From contig NZ_JABERI010000041.1 in NCBI RefSeq assembly GCF_013004375.1, forward strand, positions 153,496-217,495: a stretch of 64,000 bases of DNA. The letters are read 5' to 3'. The number at the start of each line of letters is the position of its first letter. Position 1 is the first letter of the stretch. The notes below the pieces were generated by a model. That model saw only the letters and a list, made by a program, of their open reading frames with translations. It was not told where the DNA came from and did no database searches. Source of the DNA: Acinetobacter terrae (GTDB lineage Bacteria > Pseudomonadota > Gammaproteobacteria > Pseudomonadales > Moraxellaceae). Below are positions 24,565 through 32,581 of this stretch, in pieces. The position numbers and the translations under genes were made by a program.

Positions 24565-25722
24565 CTAGGCTTGTTGGATCTGTTTCGGTAGCCATCGAAC
24601 AAACAGCAAGCCAACTAGAGTTGAAAGCCCTGCAATAATAAAAACCATCTCGCCAGAAATTAGTTGCCAATATCTACCTGCTAAAATACTGCCTATAGCC
24701 ACACCCAAACCCCACATGGTGCTATACATCGCTTGCCCACGACCTTGCTGACCTATTGAAAAATTCTGAAAAATAATGCGCATGGCAATCATATGAAATA
24801 AGCCAAAACTAAAGGCATGAATGGTTTGTGCTAAAAACTGCGCAATAAATGAATTGGGTAATAGGCCAACAACAATCCATCTTGCTCCGGTCAGAACCAA
24901 ACACAGGCTAACCAGACTACGCCAAGAAAATCGAGTTAAGAACATATTGGCAAAAGCGAACATGATAATTTCAGCAATCACACCAACCGACCATAAAAAA
25001 CCGATTTCAGTGGTACTAAAACCCACTTGATGCAAGTAGTTACTGTAAAAGCTATAAAATGGTGCATGGGAAAATAACAACACAAATTCAATGGCAAAAA
25101 ATGCAGCCACGACAGGTCGTTTTAATATCGGTAAGAGTGGTTCTAATTGCTGCTGTGAGCGCGGTGCAGAACTCGGTTCTTTAATACTAAAGGACCAAAT
25201 AAAAGCCAGAAATGCAATACACAGCAACATGACAGGTAACATTGAAATCGGAACAATTTCCAATAAAGCGCCGATACCAAAAACACCAATAATAAAGCCG
25301 ATCGAACCCCACTTTCTCACTTTGCCATACAGTTGCGTTCGTTTTTCACCTAACCAGAATAAAGTCACCCCTTCAAATTGCGCTAAAATTGCATTTTGAA
25401 AGAAACTAAAAACAAGCATGAGTAAGGCGACAGATTGGAAAGTATTTGGAATCAGGAAAATCATGAACCAAATACAAGCCTCCATCCAGGTTGCGATTCG
25501 TACCAACAGCATTCTTTTACCCGACTTATCGGCAATCCATCCCCAAATAAACGGTGCAAAAAAGCGTGTCACAATCGCAATAGAAGATAAAAGCCCAATC
25601 TCTTGATAGTTAAAACCCTGATCTTCAAGATAAAGGCTCCAAAAAGGCATGAAAGTTCCTACTATTGAATAGTAGAAAAAGTAGAATCCTGCCAGTTTAT
25701 GTTGGATGGATAATGAGAGCAT
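24565..25722 (-). CDS. MFS transporter, HcaT/MFS_1-like
   Basis: 385-aa, 12-helix major facilitator protein. MPFWSLYLEDQGFNYQEIGLL and FAPFIWGWIADKSGKRM in the N-terminal half and QTIHAFSFGLFHMIAMRIIF in the second half resemble the 3-phenylpropionate/nucleoside-proton symporter group. No catabolic genes lie beside it. It converges with the amidase gene, and the two stops are 35 nt apart. Confidence 0.85.
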   Translation of the reverse strand: MLSLSIQHKLAGFYFFYYSIVGTFMPFWSLYLEDQGFNYQEIGLLSSIAIVTRFFAPFIWGWIADKSGKRMLLVRIATWMEACIWFMIFLIPNTFQSVALLMLVFSFFQNAILAQFEGVTLFWLGEKRTQLYGKVRKWGSIGFIIGVFGIGALLEIVPISMLPVMLLCIAFLAFIWSFSIKEPSSAPRSQQQLEPLLPILKRPVVAAFFAIEFVLLFSHAPFYSFYSNYLHQVGFSTTEIGFLWSVGVIAEIIMFAFANMFLTRFSWRSLVSLCLVLTGARWIVVGLLPNSFIAQFLAQTIHAFSFGLFHMIAMRIIFQNFSIGQQGRGQAMYSTMWGLGVAIGSILAGRYWQLISGEMVFIIAGLSTLVGLLFVRWLPKQIQQA

Positions 25723-25978
25723 AGATATATAAACAGATGTATTTTCAGTAAGTTAAAAAATCACGAGTGGTATTGGGTTATAGCTAAAAGACTAAGGAGT
25801 AGTTCAACTTTATAAAAATTTTTCAAAATTCAATTATTTCAAAATTTGTATACTACCTAAAAATCTCTCTTTTTCAGCAATCTATGATACATCCTGAGCA
25901 TAAATTATGCCTGTTAAGTTTCTCTTACTTGATTTAAAATTGTAGAGACAATTCGTTAGTTTGTAGGAGGATAAACTT

Positions 25979-26149
25979 ATGCCTACAGGTAATAAATCAA
26001 CTTATACAGAAAACCAGAAGCGACAGGCAAAACATATTTTCGAGAGTGAAAGAGAACGTGGTCTTTCTGAAGAAGATGCAGAACGTATTGCTTGGGCTAC
26101 AGTCAATAAGCAAGATGGTGGTGGCAAGAAAAAAAGACCTCACCATTAA
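25979..26149 (+). CDS. Small basic stress-type protein (56 aa, plasmid-stabilisation-like/KGG-related)
   Basis: Encodes MPTGNKSTYTENQKRQAKHI and then FESERERGLSEEDAERIAWA, TVNKQDGGGKKKRPHH. The pattern Y-T-x-x-Q-K-R-x-A-x-H-I with AERIAWATVNKQxGGGKK matches the small proteins often labelled plasmid stabilisation protein; despite the name they are chromosomal and of unknown role, related in style to KGG stress proteins. Excellent ribosome site TAGGAGG 8 nt before the ATG, and a terminator follows. Confidence 0.8.
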   Translation: MPTGNKSTYTENQKRQAKHIFESERERGLSEEDAERIAWATVNKQDGGGKKKRPHH

Positions 26150-26177
26150 TAAAGTAAATGAGTTTTTGCTTTATGCC

Positions 26178-26200
26178 AAAGCCCTTTAATTAGGGCTTTG
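26178..26200 (+). terminator. Terminator after the 56-aa gene
   Basis: AAAGCCCT / AGGGCTTT hairpin, 30 nt after the stop, with a short TTGTTGT tail. Confidence 0.65.
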
Positions 26201-26379
26201 TTGTGTTTGCCTCATATGTTATGTGGGTTATTTACCGCTTAGCAGCGTGAACTAAAATAGAATAAACACTGTAAAACATCATTTTAATTTTTTATTAAAC
26301 AAATTTTACTTGCAGACCACAATTTAACACTATTCCTATTCCCCTCCTCATCTACAATCTCAGTTTTACCTTAGATGAG

Positions 26380-26625
26380 ATGCAAAAGCTGATGGCGCTC
26401 TATTGCATAAAAAAAGATGGTAATTTTTTAACTTATCGCGATCAATTTAATGACTCGCATACTTGCGAGATATCAGAGTTGCATTTTGCTATGTTTAGCC
26501 AATGGCACTGGACGACTGAGGAAGATCGGTCAAAATTTTTTACCAGTCAAACAGAAGCTGAACTTTTTATTGCAGAGCGTCATGAAGAGTTTTTTAAGGA
26601 TGCAGAGGTCACTTTATTCAAGTAA
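26380..26625 (+). CDS. Hypothetical protein (81 aa)
   Basis: No family recognised. Hydrophilic with a Trp/His/Glu-rich middle (FAMFSQWHWTTEEDRSKFFT) and an acidic C terminus (AERHEEFFKDAEVTLF). Two possible starts (26380 and 26392) cannot be told apart; neither has a strong ribosome site. The composition looks coding. Confidence 0.55.
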   Translation: MQKLMALYCIKKDGNFLTYRDQFNDSHTCEISELHFAMFSQWHWTTEEDRSKFFTSQTEAELFIAERHEEFFKDAEVTLFK

Positions 26626-26693
26626 TGACTACTTCACTAACGAATAAGTGACTATTACCTTGGATATAATAAAACTTACTTAGAAAGCTTCTT

Positions 26694-26948
26694 TTATTTT
26701 TCAAAATACTTCTTGCAGCCTTCAAAAAATTCCTCATTAAAATTCATCGCTGGATCGTCTTTATCATCATCACATTGGTCTACAGACTTGAGCGTGTCTT
26801 GTGCATAACGATAACCATTGTATTGCTCTGTACCCTCTTTAAAACCACCAAATTTTTCTGGTTTCATTGAATACTGGAAATATAAAAAAGCTGCAATGCC
26901 TATAATTGCTAAAACAGCGCTTATGATTTTGAATTGTTTTAAGTTCAT
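26694..26948 (-). CDS. Single-TM small protein, GGFKEGTEQYNGYRYA family, copy 1
   Basis: 84 aa. An N-terminal membrane anchor (IISAVLAIIGIAAFLYFQYS) is followed by a periplasmic part with FGGFKEGTEQYNGYRYAQDT, SVDQCDDDKDDPAMNFNEEF and EGCKKYF; two conserved Cys may pair. A paralogue at 29565-29840 shares most of this. Both sit a few hundred nt from a Gln-rich miniprotein gene. Function unknown. Confidence 0.75.
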   Translation of the reverse strand: MNLKQFKIISAVLAIIGIAAFLYFQYSMKPEKFGGFKEGTEQYNGYRYAQDTLKSVDQCDDDKDDPAMNFNEEFFEGCKKYFEK

Positions 26949-27070
26949 TTTATTTATTTTTTACCCTTGGATGAAATGATGACAAATAAAAATAATCAAA
27001 CAGTTTATCTACGAAAACTTTGAAGCAATGAAACCCTGAATACTTGGATTCAAGGCGAGTAAAGTAAGTT

Positions 27071-27238
27071 TTATTTCTGTTGCTTTTGTGGCTGTTCAGG
27101 TTGCTCATTGGGCTGCTTTTGCGGATTGGATTCCTGAATGTGTTGATCCGGTTGATCCGGCTGTGGCTGATTCGATTGTTTCTGTTGATCAGGCTGCTGA
27201 TTATGTTGACTTTGCTGCATTGGTTGTTGATTAGCCAT
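27071..27238 (-). CDS. Gln-rich miniprotein 2 (55 aa)
   Basis: A 55-aa protein starting MANQQPMQQSQHNQQPDQQK and made of Gln, Pro, Asn, Asp, Ser and Lys, ending QPEQPQKQQK. It is probably disordered and shares its first six residues with the gene at 17678-17839. The start context CAAATAGAAATGGC has no strong ribosome site but matches that of copy 1 in base composition. Real expression is likely, given three such genes in one window. Confidence 0.65.
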   Translation of the reverse strand: MANQQPMQQSQHNQQPDQQKQSNQPQPDQPDQHIQESNPQKQPNEQPEQPQKQQK

Positions 27239-27733
27239 TTCTATTTGCATCCTATAGTTTTGAATATGTTGTACTCATGACGACTTTTTTAATCTACTCC
27301 TTAATTCTTTTTATCCAACATTACATCTGTTTCAATTTCCTTCAATGTAAGTTTCATTAATATAAATAATTGATTTACCTTAAATATATTTCTATCTAAA
27401 TTCACATAATTTACCAAAAATGTTAGAAATATTATTTTCATTAACAAGCCACTTTTATGCTCAATTACCTCACAGTAGCTTTGATTCAAGCCCACTCATC
27501 TAATCCTGATACAAATTCATATCTCTCCTGATTAAGCGGTTCTTTTAGTTTCTTAAAAACTACGACTTGAATCCTGATATTTTGAAAACTCATCACCATA
27601 GAACTGCAAATCTTTTTAGCTCGTGTGTTGCATTCACAACTCTCTAGAATATGAAAATAAAAACCCCACCAATATCTAGTATTTAGCAGGGTTTATAGAC
27701 TGTCGTACATTCACTAACTAGAGAAAAAACGAT
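27239..27733. other. Intergenic gap, about 490 nt
   Basis: AT-rich. It contains a 64-codon frame on the minus strand (27301-27495) with no ribosome site and unlikely composition. Nothing else recognised. Confidence 0.4.
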
Positions 27734-27841
27734 TTAATCAGCTTTACCACATTTTCGGCATTCGTGAGTGTATCCATGCTTATGATCCCAATTGAATTCA
27801 TAAACATGAAAGCAGAATAATTTACGAAGGGAATTAAGCAT
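27734..27841 (-). CDS. Cys-rich 35-aa protein (DUF1660/PSPA7_2676-like)
   Basis: Encodes MLNSLRKLFCFHVYEFNWDH, then KHGYTHECRKCGKAD. The pattern of an early Cys-x-His and a late CxxC (CRKC) is that of a mini zinc-ribbon seen in tiny phage and bacterial proteins of the DUF1660 type. GGAGACAACGGT precedes the ATG. Confidence 0.65.
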   Translation of the reverse strand: MLNSLRKLFCFHVYEFNWDHKHGYTHECRKCGKAD

Positions 27842-28222
27842 ACCGTTGTCTCCACGAAATTATAGGGGCCGCACCCTCTATAATGACTTTACAATTATTT
27901 GGCCAAAATATACCTCAGAATGAGGTCATATAAATTTCAACTAATTTCTGTCCCTTATTTTCCAGATATAATGAATCAAACTCATTGGCAAAAAATTCCT
28001 TATATGAATTAATCAAATCAAAGCGGTTAAATCTAAAAATCTGACTCGATGCTACAGTGCAAAATTCGTATCGCTCCATACTTCTGATTTACATAGGTGC
28101 AATGTCATTAAATCCCTTGCAATGACTGACTTTAATAGGAATGGTTCTAGATTTGTAAGATTCATTATTTTTGTTGATTATTTTTGATTTAATGAGGATG
28201 AATAAAAATAAAGAGACCGCTC
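27842..28222. other. Intergenic gap, about 380 nt
   Basis: No ORF or RNA gene I can support. Confidence 0.4.
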
Positions 28223-28846
28223 ATGTGTGCAAATTTTGAAGCAATCAAAAGAAATAGAGCATTCCTTCTGGATCTTCCGGAGCCACGATTTGAATTTCCT
28301 GACGATATTTTCCCTTTATACGACGCACCAATTTTAATGCATGGCGCGGATCAACCTGAATGGGATCTCGCCAAATTTGGTCTTATTCCTTTTTGGGCTA
28401 AAGAATTAAAATTCGGTCGTCATACCTATAACGCAAGAACTGAAAGCGTTGCTGAAAAGCCGAGTTTTCGACACGCATGGCATAAAAACCAATTCACCTT
28501 AGTCCCCGTGGAAACGATTTTTGAACCCAAATATATAGATGGAAAGCCCCATTGGTATGGAATTTCTCGTGAAGATGGACTGCCTTTCACCATTGCAGCG
28601 ATCTATGAAGATGCGGTAATCAATAATAAACATGTCAGATCAATGAGCTTGTTAACCATCAATGCAGATCATCATCCATTTATGAAACAATTCCATAAGC
28701 CTTATGATGAAAAGCGTTCCATTATTGTGATACCTGAAGACAAAAGAATGGACTGGCTAAATTGCAACGCTAATGAAGCAAATCAATTCTTTTTTGAAAT
28801 GAAAGATGAATATGTGACAAAGCCTAAACAGAGTACAGAAAAATGA
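28223..28846 (+). CDS. SRAP/HMCES-like abasic-site processing protein (YedK family)
   Basis: 207-aa member of the SOS response-associated peptidase family, which crosslinks to abasic sites in single-stranded DNA. Cys2 (MCANFE) is the crosslinking residue, exposed after Met removal. YNARTESVAEKPSFR is the conserved Asn-Ala-Arg-x-Glu motif. The active-site acid is less standard: LVPVETIFEPKYIDGKPHWYGI has EP where most have EW, and the His region reads HHPFMKQFHKPYDEKRSIIV rather than H-x-R-MP. It is thus a divergent branch. No SOS operator is visible upstream. Confidence 0.88.
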   Translation: MCANFEAIKRNRAFLLDLPEPRFEFPDDIFPLYDAPILMHGADQPEWDLAKFGLIPFWAKELKFGRHTYNARTESVAEKPSFRHAWHKNQFTLVPVETIFEPKYIDGKPHWYGISREDGLPFTIAAIYEDAVINNKHVRSMSLLTINADHHPFMKQFHKPYDEKRSIIVIPEDKRMDWLNCNANEANQFFFEMKDEYVTKPKQSTEK

Positions 28847-29228
28847 AAATAGTAGAATATTTTTTGATGTACAAAATACTGAAAAGTATGTCATTTTAGT
28901 TATATAAAGCATACTGTTCATTCAATGAATTAGACTTCATTGCCATAAAATCCCTCATCTATAAAATTTCACAGTCAACCCATAACATCAGCAATTATCT
29001 TTTTAAAATAAGTATTTTATTTTCAATAAGTTAACAAATTAAAAAGATATATCTACTCATAGTTCAACGAGCTAAAATTTAAAATTTTTGGTTCAGGAAA
29101 TTATACTCATCCACTAAAGTAAACTTACTTAACATTTTGTTCCCTTTTGCATACATATAGCGATAAAGATCTGAGAATGCCTTAAATTAGATAGTGCAAG
29201 ATTACCGCTATTATAGGAGAGCTATGAA
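28847..29228. other. Intergenic gap, about 380 nt
   Basis: AT-rich, no supportable ORF; ends in TAGGAGAGC, the ribosome site of the next gene. Confidence 0.4.
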
Positions 29229-29462
29229 ATGGCGACTATCAATGTAAATGACATTACCAAACATGCAGATGTAATTGCATCATGTGGGACAAAAGTGGGA
29301 ACAGTTGACCATCTTGACGGTTCGGATAAAATCAAGTTAACAAGAAATGAAGAAGGTAGTCATCACCTTATTCCACTTTCCTGGGTGAGTGAGATTAAAG
29401 ATAATCAAGTTCTTCTCAATGTAGACTCTGAAGAAGTAAAAAATAAGTGGGTCGCTGTTTAA
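29229..29462 (+). CDS. DUF2171-family small protein
   Basis: 77 aa. DVIASCGTKVGTVDHLDGSD, IKLTRNEEGSHHLIPLSWV and VLLNVDSEEVKNKW match DUF2171, a PRC-barrel-like small beta protein of unknown role, often in stress-induced regions. Good ribosome site (TAGGAG). A terminator follows. Confidence 0.85.
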   Translation: MATINVNDITKHADVIASCGTKVGTVDHLDGSDKIKLTRNEEGSHHLIPLSWVSEIKDNQVLLNVDSEEVKNKWVAV

Positions 29463-29484
29463 ATTAAAGCTAATCATTCACAGA

Positions 29485-29517
29485 ATAAGCCCTTTATTTG
29501 AAAGGGCTTATTTTTTA
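29485..29517 (+). terminator. Terminator after the DUF2171 gene
   Basis: Stem ATAAGCCCTTT / AAAGGGCTTAT with a T6 tail, 23 nt after the stop. Confidence 0.9.
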
Positions 29518-29564
29518 GTTTTCGGTATTTTTTCAATTTTGATAAACAAAAATACCCGCCAATA

Positions 29565-29840
29565 CTATTGATTAAAGTACTGCTTACAGCCTTGCAGAAA
29601 ATCAGGATTAAAATTCATTGCTGGATCATCTTTTTCATCATCACACTGAGCTACCGACTTCAGTTGATTATCTTTGGCATAGCGATAACCATTGTATTGT
29701 TCAGTCCCTTCTTTAAAGCCACCCAGCTCTTCAGCTTGCAAAAAATACTGAAATGCGAAAAATGCAGAGATACCGAGAATGGCTAGAACAGAGCTAAGTA
29801 TTCTTAATTGTTTTGCTATCATTTTACTTGTCATATTCAC
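29565..29840 (-). CDS. Single-TM small protein, GGFKEGTEQYNGYRYA family, copy 2
   Basis: 91-aa paralogue of 26694-26948. The anchor is ILSSVLAILGISAFFAFQYF; the outer part LGGFKEGTEQYNGYRYAKDN, SVAQCDDEKDDPAMNFNPDF and QGCKQYF keeps both Cys. The DNA is also similar in the coding region, so this is a duplication, now about 2.9 kb apart. Confidence 0.75.
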   Translation of the reverse strand: MNMTSKMIAKQLRILSSVLAILGISAFFAFQYFLQAEELGGFKEGTEQYNGYRYAKDNQLKSVAQCDDEKDDPAMNFNPDFLQGCKQYFNQ

Positions 29841-30095
29841 TTTTATAAGAAATACAAATATATATGATTACATTACAATTTTCTTTAATATTTTATAATC
29901 ATTAAATTTATTTAGTAGTATTTTATCGTTTATTAACCAAAAAATTAATTCTTTTAAATTCAAACATATAGTTATATTTTTTATAAAAAATCAGTACTAA
30001 TTCTTGTTATTATTCAGTTTTTATTAATTAATTTATATCGAAATTTTCCACACTCATATTGGTTGAAATTATCTAAATTAAGACAGATTAAATGT

Positions 30096-30305
30096 CTATT
30101 TAAAATGATCTTTACATACCCATACTTCTCCATCTATCCGAACACGATCAGGTCCAATTAATTCTAATTTCTTACCATAATAATTGGTAAGATTTATAAA
30201 ATTTCCATTCTTGTCATAATTAGCCCAAACACCTCTCTGAATATCAGGACTGTCTAATTTATAAAATGTGACCAATTTCTGTGGATATGTTGTTGTCATG
30301 TTCAT
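30096..30305 (-). CDS. Small hypothetical protein (69 aa), paralogue of the preceding gene
   Basis: Encodes a short beta-rich protein: KLVTFYKLDSPDIQRGVWAN, YDKNGNFINLTNYYGKKLEL, DGEVWVCKDHF. The spacing of YK, G, YD, N-Phi-xN, KL and GE matches the protein encoded at 30319-30540, though few residues are identical. It starts 13 nt after that gene's stop, so they form a pair. Confidence 0.6.
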   Translation of the reverse strand: MNMTTTYPQKLVTFYKLDSPDIQRGVWANYDKNGNFINLTNYYGKKLELIGPDRVRIDGEVWVCKDHFK

Positions 30306-30318
30306 CTTACATAACCCT

Positions 30319-30540
30319 TTAATCTGTTAGATCAGGAAGATCTTCTTCTATAAAAAAAATCTCCCCGGTGGAATTTAAAATCCATTGATAAGTCCCCATA
30401 ATTCTCGTTAATTTTTCTTGAGATGAGTTATATACATTCATTAAATTATACTCATCATCATATTCGCCCATATAAACAAGCTTGGGTGAAATTTTAAAAT
30501 CCTCATTCATTTTATATACTTTCACGGGCTTAATATGCAT
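30319..30540 (-). CDS. Small hypothetical protein (73 aa)
   Basis: Encodes KPVKVYKMNEDFKISPKLVY, MGEYDDEYNLMNVYNSSQEK, GTYQWILNSTGEIFFIEEDL. GAGGAG lies 5-10 nt before the ATG. Same layout as the following gene, so a diverged tandem duplication is likely. Function unknown. Confidence 0.62.
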   Translation of the reverse strand: MHIKPVKVYKMNEDFKISPKLVYMGEYDDEYNLMNVYNSSQEKLTRIMGTYQWILNSTGEIFFIEEDLPDLTD

Positions 30541-30613
30541 ACGTTACTCCTCTTATTCTGTTTAAAGGGGCCTGAACCCCTTTAAACATAACATTGGCAT
30601 AATGAGCAGTTTT

Positions 30614-30757
30614 TTATTTTTCTTTCTGTGATGGCTTTTCAGGCGATCTTTTCTCATTATTCCTATGGTCATGCTCTGGTAGGTGGTGGGGTTGTTTTAT
30701 GGGTTGATTTCGTTGATTAGACTCTGTTTGATTTTGTTGAGATTTCGATTTAGACAT
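30614..30757 (-). CDS. Gln/Asn-rich basic miniprotein 3 (47 aa)
   Basis: Encodes MSKSKSQQNQTESNQRNQPI then KQPHHLPEHDHRNNEKRSPE and KPSQKEK. It is fully hydrophilic, His/Lys/Gln/Asn/Ser-rich and probably disordered. AGGAATACT precedes the ATG. Same style as the Gln-rich genes at 17678 and 27071, though more basic. Confidence 0.62.
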   Translation of the reverse strand: MSKSKSQQNQTESNQRNQPIKQPHHLPEHDHRNNEKRSPEKPSQKEK

Positions 30758-31109
30758 AATAGTATTCCTGCTGGCCATTCCACTTAATGACAATATCAGT
30801 CCAATTATTAATCACAATATCAGCATATACCGAAGTTAACTTAATAAAAATAGCAATGATGTATCAAAATATAATAACTCGAATAAAATTATACTTATAA
30901 AACCAACTATTATTATTAAACAATCCATTAGATAATAAATTAATATAAAAATTAATGAATCTTCAATTAAAAATAATTTTAACATTATTAAAAAATAAAT
31001 TATTTTAAAAAATATAAAACCACACAATCAAACAAATTCTATATATTCAACATGTTATTTATAAATAAAAAATTGTTCATTAACTTAAAAAAACATGAAT
31101 AAGGAAAAG
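30758..31109. other. Very AT-rich gap, about 350 nt
   Basis: The sequence is almost only A and T with short mirror runs. A 63-codon hydrophobic frame on the minus strand (30836-31027) is an effect of that composition. No feature supported. Confidence 0.4.
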
Positions 31110-31110
31110 A

Positions 31111-31565
31111 AATGTCTCCAAAATTCCAACAGTTTCAAATTTTGAATTAAATTGTTATCTCGGTACTTGGTATGAAATAGCTTGCTTGCCCATGAAGCAT
31201 CAGCCAGAAGATAGCACTGACATCTCTGCTGTTTATAGCTTAAATGAAAACCAAGCATTAGATGAATCAATAAGTGAAACCACTGTTGTAGATGGTCCAA
31301 ATAGTAAAGTTGAAGTAAGTTTCCTACCTGAAAATTTACACTGAATTCCTTTTAACAAAAGTGATTATTGGGTTTAAAAAATTGACATGCATTACAACAC
31401 TTTATTGATCAGTAAACCTGACTTAAAAGTACTGATGGCTACTCAATAGTGAGTGTGAGCTTAGATGAAGCAACCAAACAACAATATTTAAATTATGCAG
31501 AAATCTTAAGCTATGATTTATCTGCATTAATTCACACTATTCATACGAGGCATAAAACTGCTTAA
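31111..31565 (+). pseudogene. Outer-membrane lipocalin (Blc-like), decayed
   Basis: The plus strand reads FELNCYLGTWYEIACLPMKH, then AVYSLNENQAL and VEVSFLPENLH, where TGA stands for an expected Trp (before IPFNKSDYWV), then TAA, then KIDMHYNTLLISKPDLKVLM. After a shift of frame the end is recognisable: SLDEATKQQYLNYAEILSYD and LSALIHTIHTRHKTA, stop at 31565. NxYLGTWYEIA and the C-terminal pattern are those of Blc lipocalins. Start region and lipobox are missing. At least two stops and one frameshift make this a dead gene. Confidence 0.8.
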
Positions 31566-31608
31566 AGTGGTTTTATTAAACTAAGTTGATAAAATTCAGA
31601 TCAATAAA

Positions 31609-31633
31609 AAAGCACCCGAAGGTGCTTTTTTAT
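31609..31633. terminator. Bidirectional terminator
   Basis: AAAAGCACC / GGTGCTTTT hairpin with A and T runs, between the lipocalin pseudogene and the small minus-strand membrane gene. Confidence 0.85.
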
Positions 31634-31648
31634 ACAACATATTTCTGA

Positions 31649-31738
31649 CTAATTAAACATTTGCCCAAAAGCATAAATCACCAGCATCAGCATCAGAGCA
31701 GATGAGGAAGTTAATAATAATTCTAGTGTGCTCATCAT
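31649..31738 (-). CDS. Tiny single-TM protein (29 aa)
   Basis: Encodes MMSTLELLLTSSSALMLMLV and IYAFGQMFN, a single hydrophobic helix. The ATG at 31738 follows GGGGAG by 6 nt, a strong ribosome site; a longer frame starting at 31831 has none and would add an unlikely N terminus. A terminator follows the stop. I do not recognise it as CydX or KdpF. Confidence 0.6.
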   Translation of the reverse strand: MMSTLELLLTSSSALMLMLVIYAFGQMFN

Positions 31739-32039
31739 ATACCACTCCCCTATATAAAGTGGATTACTTTTTATACCCTTATAATACTCACCAATAAATG
31801 ACAAAAAGTGACAAAAAATACTCATAAACATACAAAATTGTAAAAATTGATTTCTTTAAATTTTTCTAAGAAAATATTTTTTCTCGAATAAAAAAATATG
31901 AATAGAATCCTAAATCCTTGAATCTGTAAGGCACGTCACATATTCCGTATACAAAAAAATATTTATAATCATTAAATAGTCAGTTGAAAGAGAATTTTTA
32001 TTGATACAAAACAGTAACTGTAAATGGATAATCAGATAG

Positions 32040-32068
32040 CAAAAAACCGCCATCAAGGCGGTTTTTAA
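32040..32068 (-). terminator. Terminator for the 76-aa gene
   Basis: AAAAACCGCC / GGCGGTTTTT stem with T and A runs on both sides, 26 nt beyond the stop at 32094. Confidence 0.85.
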
Positions 32069-32093
32069 TTTAGATCAGTGATTATTTATATGT

Positions 32094-32324
32094 TTAATTC
32101 ACACGTGAGGTGAATCGGAACATCTCATTAACACCTGTATAGAAGCTACGACCATCTAGATTCAAATCGATTTCAACACCAGACTGAAGTAAAACTCTCT
32201 TTCCAACTTCAACCCATTTAAACCCATCGCGAGTACTTTGCATTTTTTTTGAAGGAACCAGCGATACAACAATTTCACTACCGTTTACAGATTTTGCTAC
32301 TAAATTTTCAATTATATTCAACAT
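32094..32324 (-). CDS. Hypothetical protein (76 aa)
   Basis: A small beta-rich soluble protein: VAKSVNGSEIVVSLVPSKKM, GFKWVEVGKRVLLQSGVEID and DGRSFYTGVNEMFRFTSRVN. No family recognised. Own terminator. Confidence 0.65.
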   Translation of the reverse strand: MLNIIENLVAKSVNGSEIVVSLVPSKKMQSTRDGFKWVEVGKRVLLQSGVEIDLNLDGRSFYTGVNEMFRFTSRVN

Positions 32325-32581
32325 TTACACCAATTTTTTTCAACACATACAGAAACGCCACCATTGGCATTTCAAAATAACAACCTTAACTTTGATAACG
32401 CAGATTAAATAAGACTTATATCAATTTTAAAAAAAGAACACTTTCATGTCATTTTTATTGTTGAATCGAGTATAACAGAAATACTGATTCAAACATTAAT
32501 TATTTATCAGTCAGACCAATGGCAATTGCATCAAAATATTTCAAAGAGCCTATTGATAAATCAATTGATACATTCTTAAAT

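Noticed and set aside
25979..26149. Plasmid origin suggested by a plasmid-stabilisation-type protein
   Set aside because: No replication genes or iterons; this small protein type is common on chromosomes.
27080..27280. Second Leu-rich plus-strand frame
   Set aside because: Same artefact opposite the Gln-rich miniprotein at 27071-27238.
27301..27495. 64-codon minus-strand frame
   Set aside because: No ribosome site and composition typical of AT-rich noncoding DNA.
30836..31027. 63-codon hydrophobic minus-strand frame
   Set aside because: Ile/Leu/Phe-rich only because the DNA is almost all A and T; no start signal.
31085..31300. 71-codon minus-strand frame
   Set aside because: Antisense to the clear lipocalin remnant.
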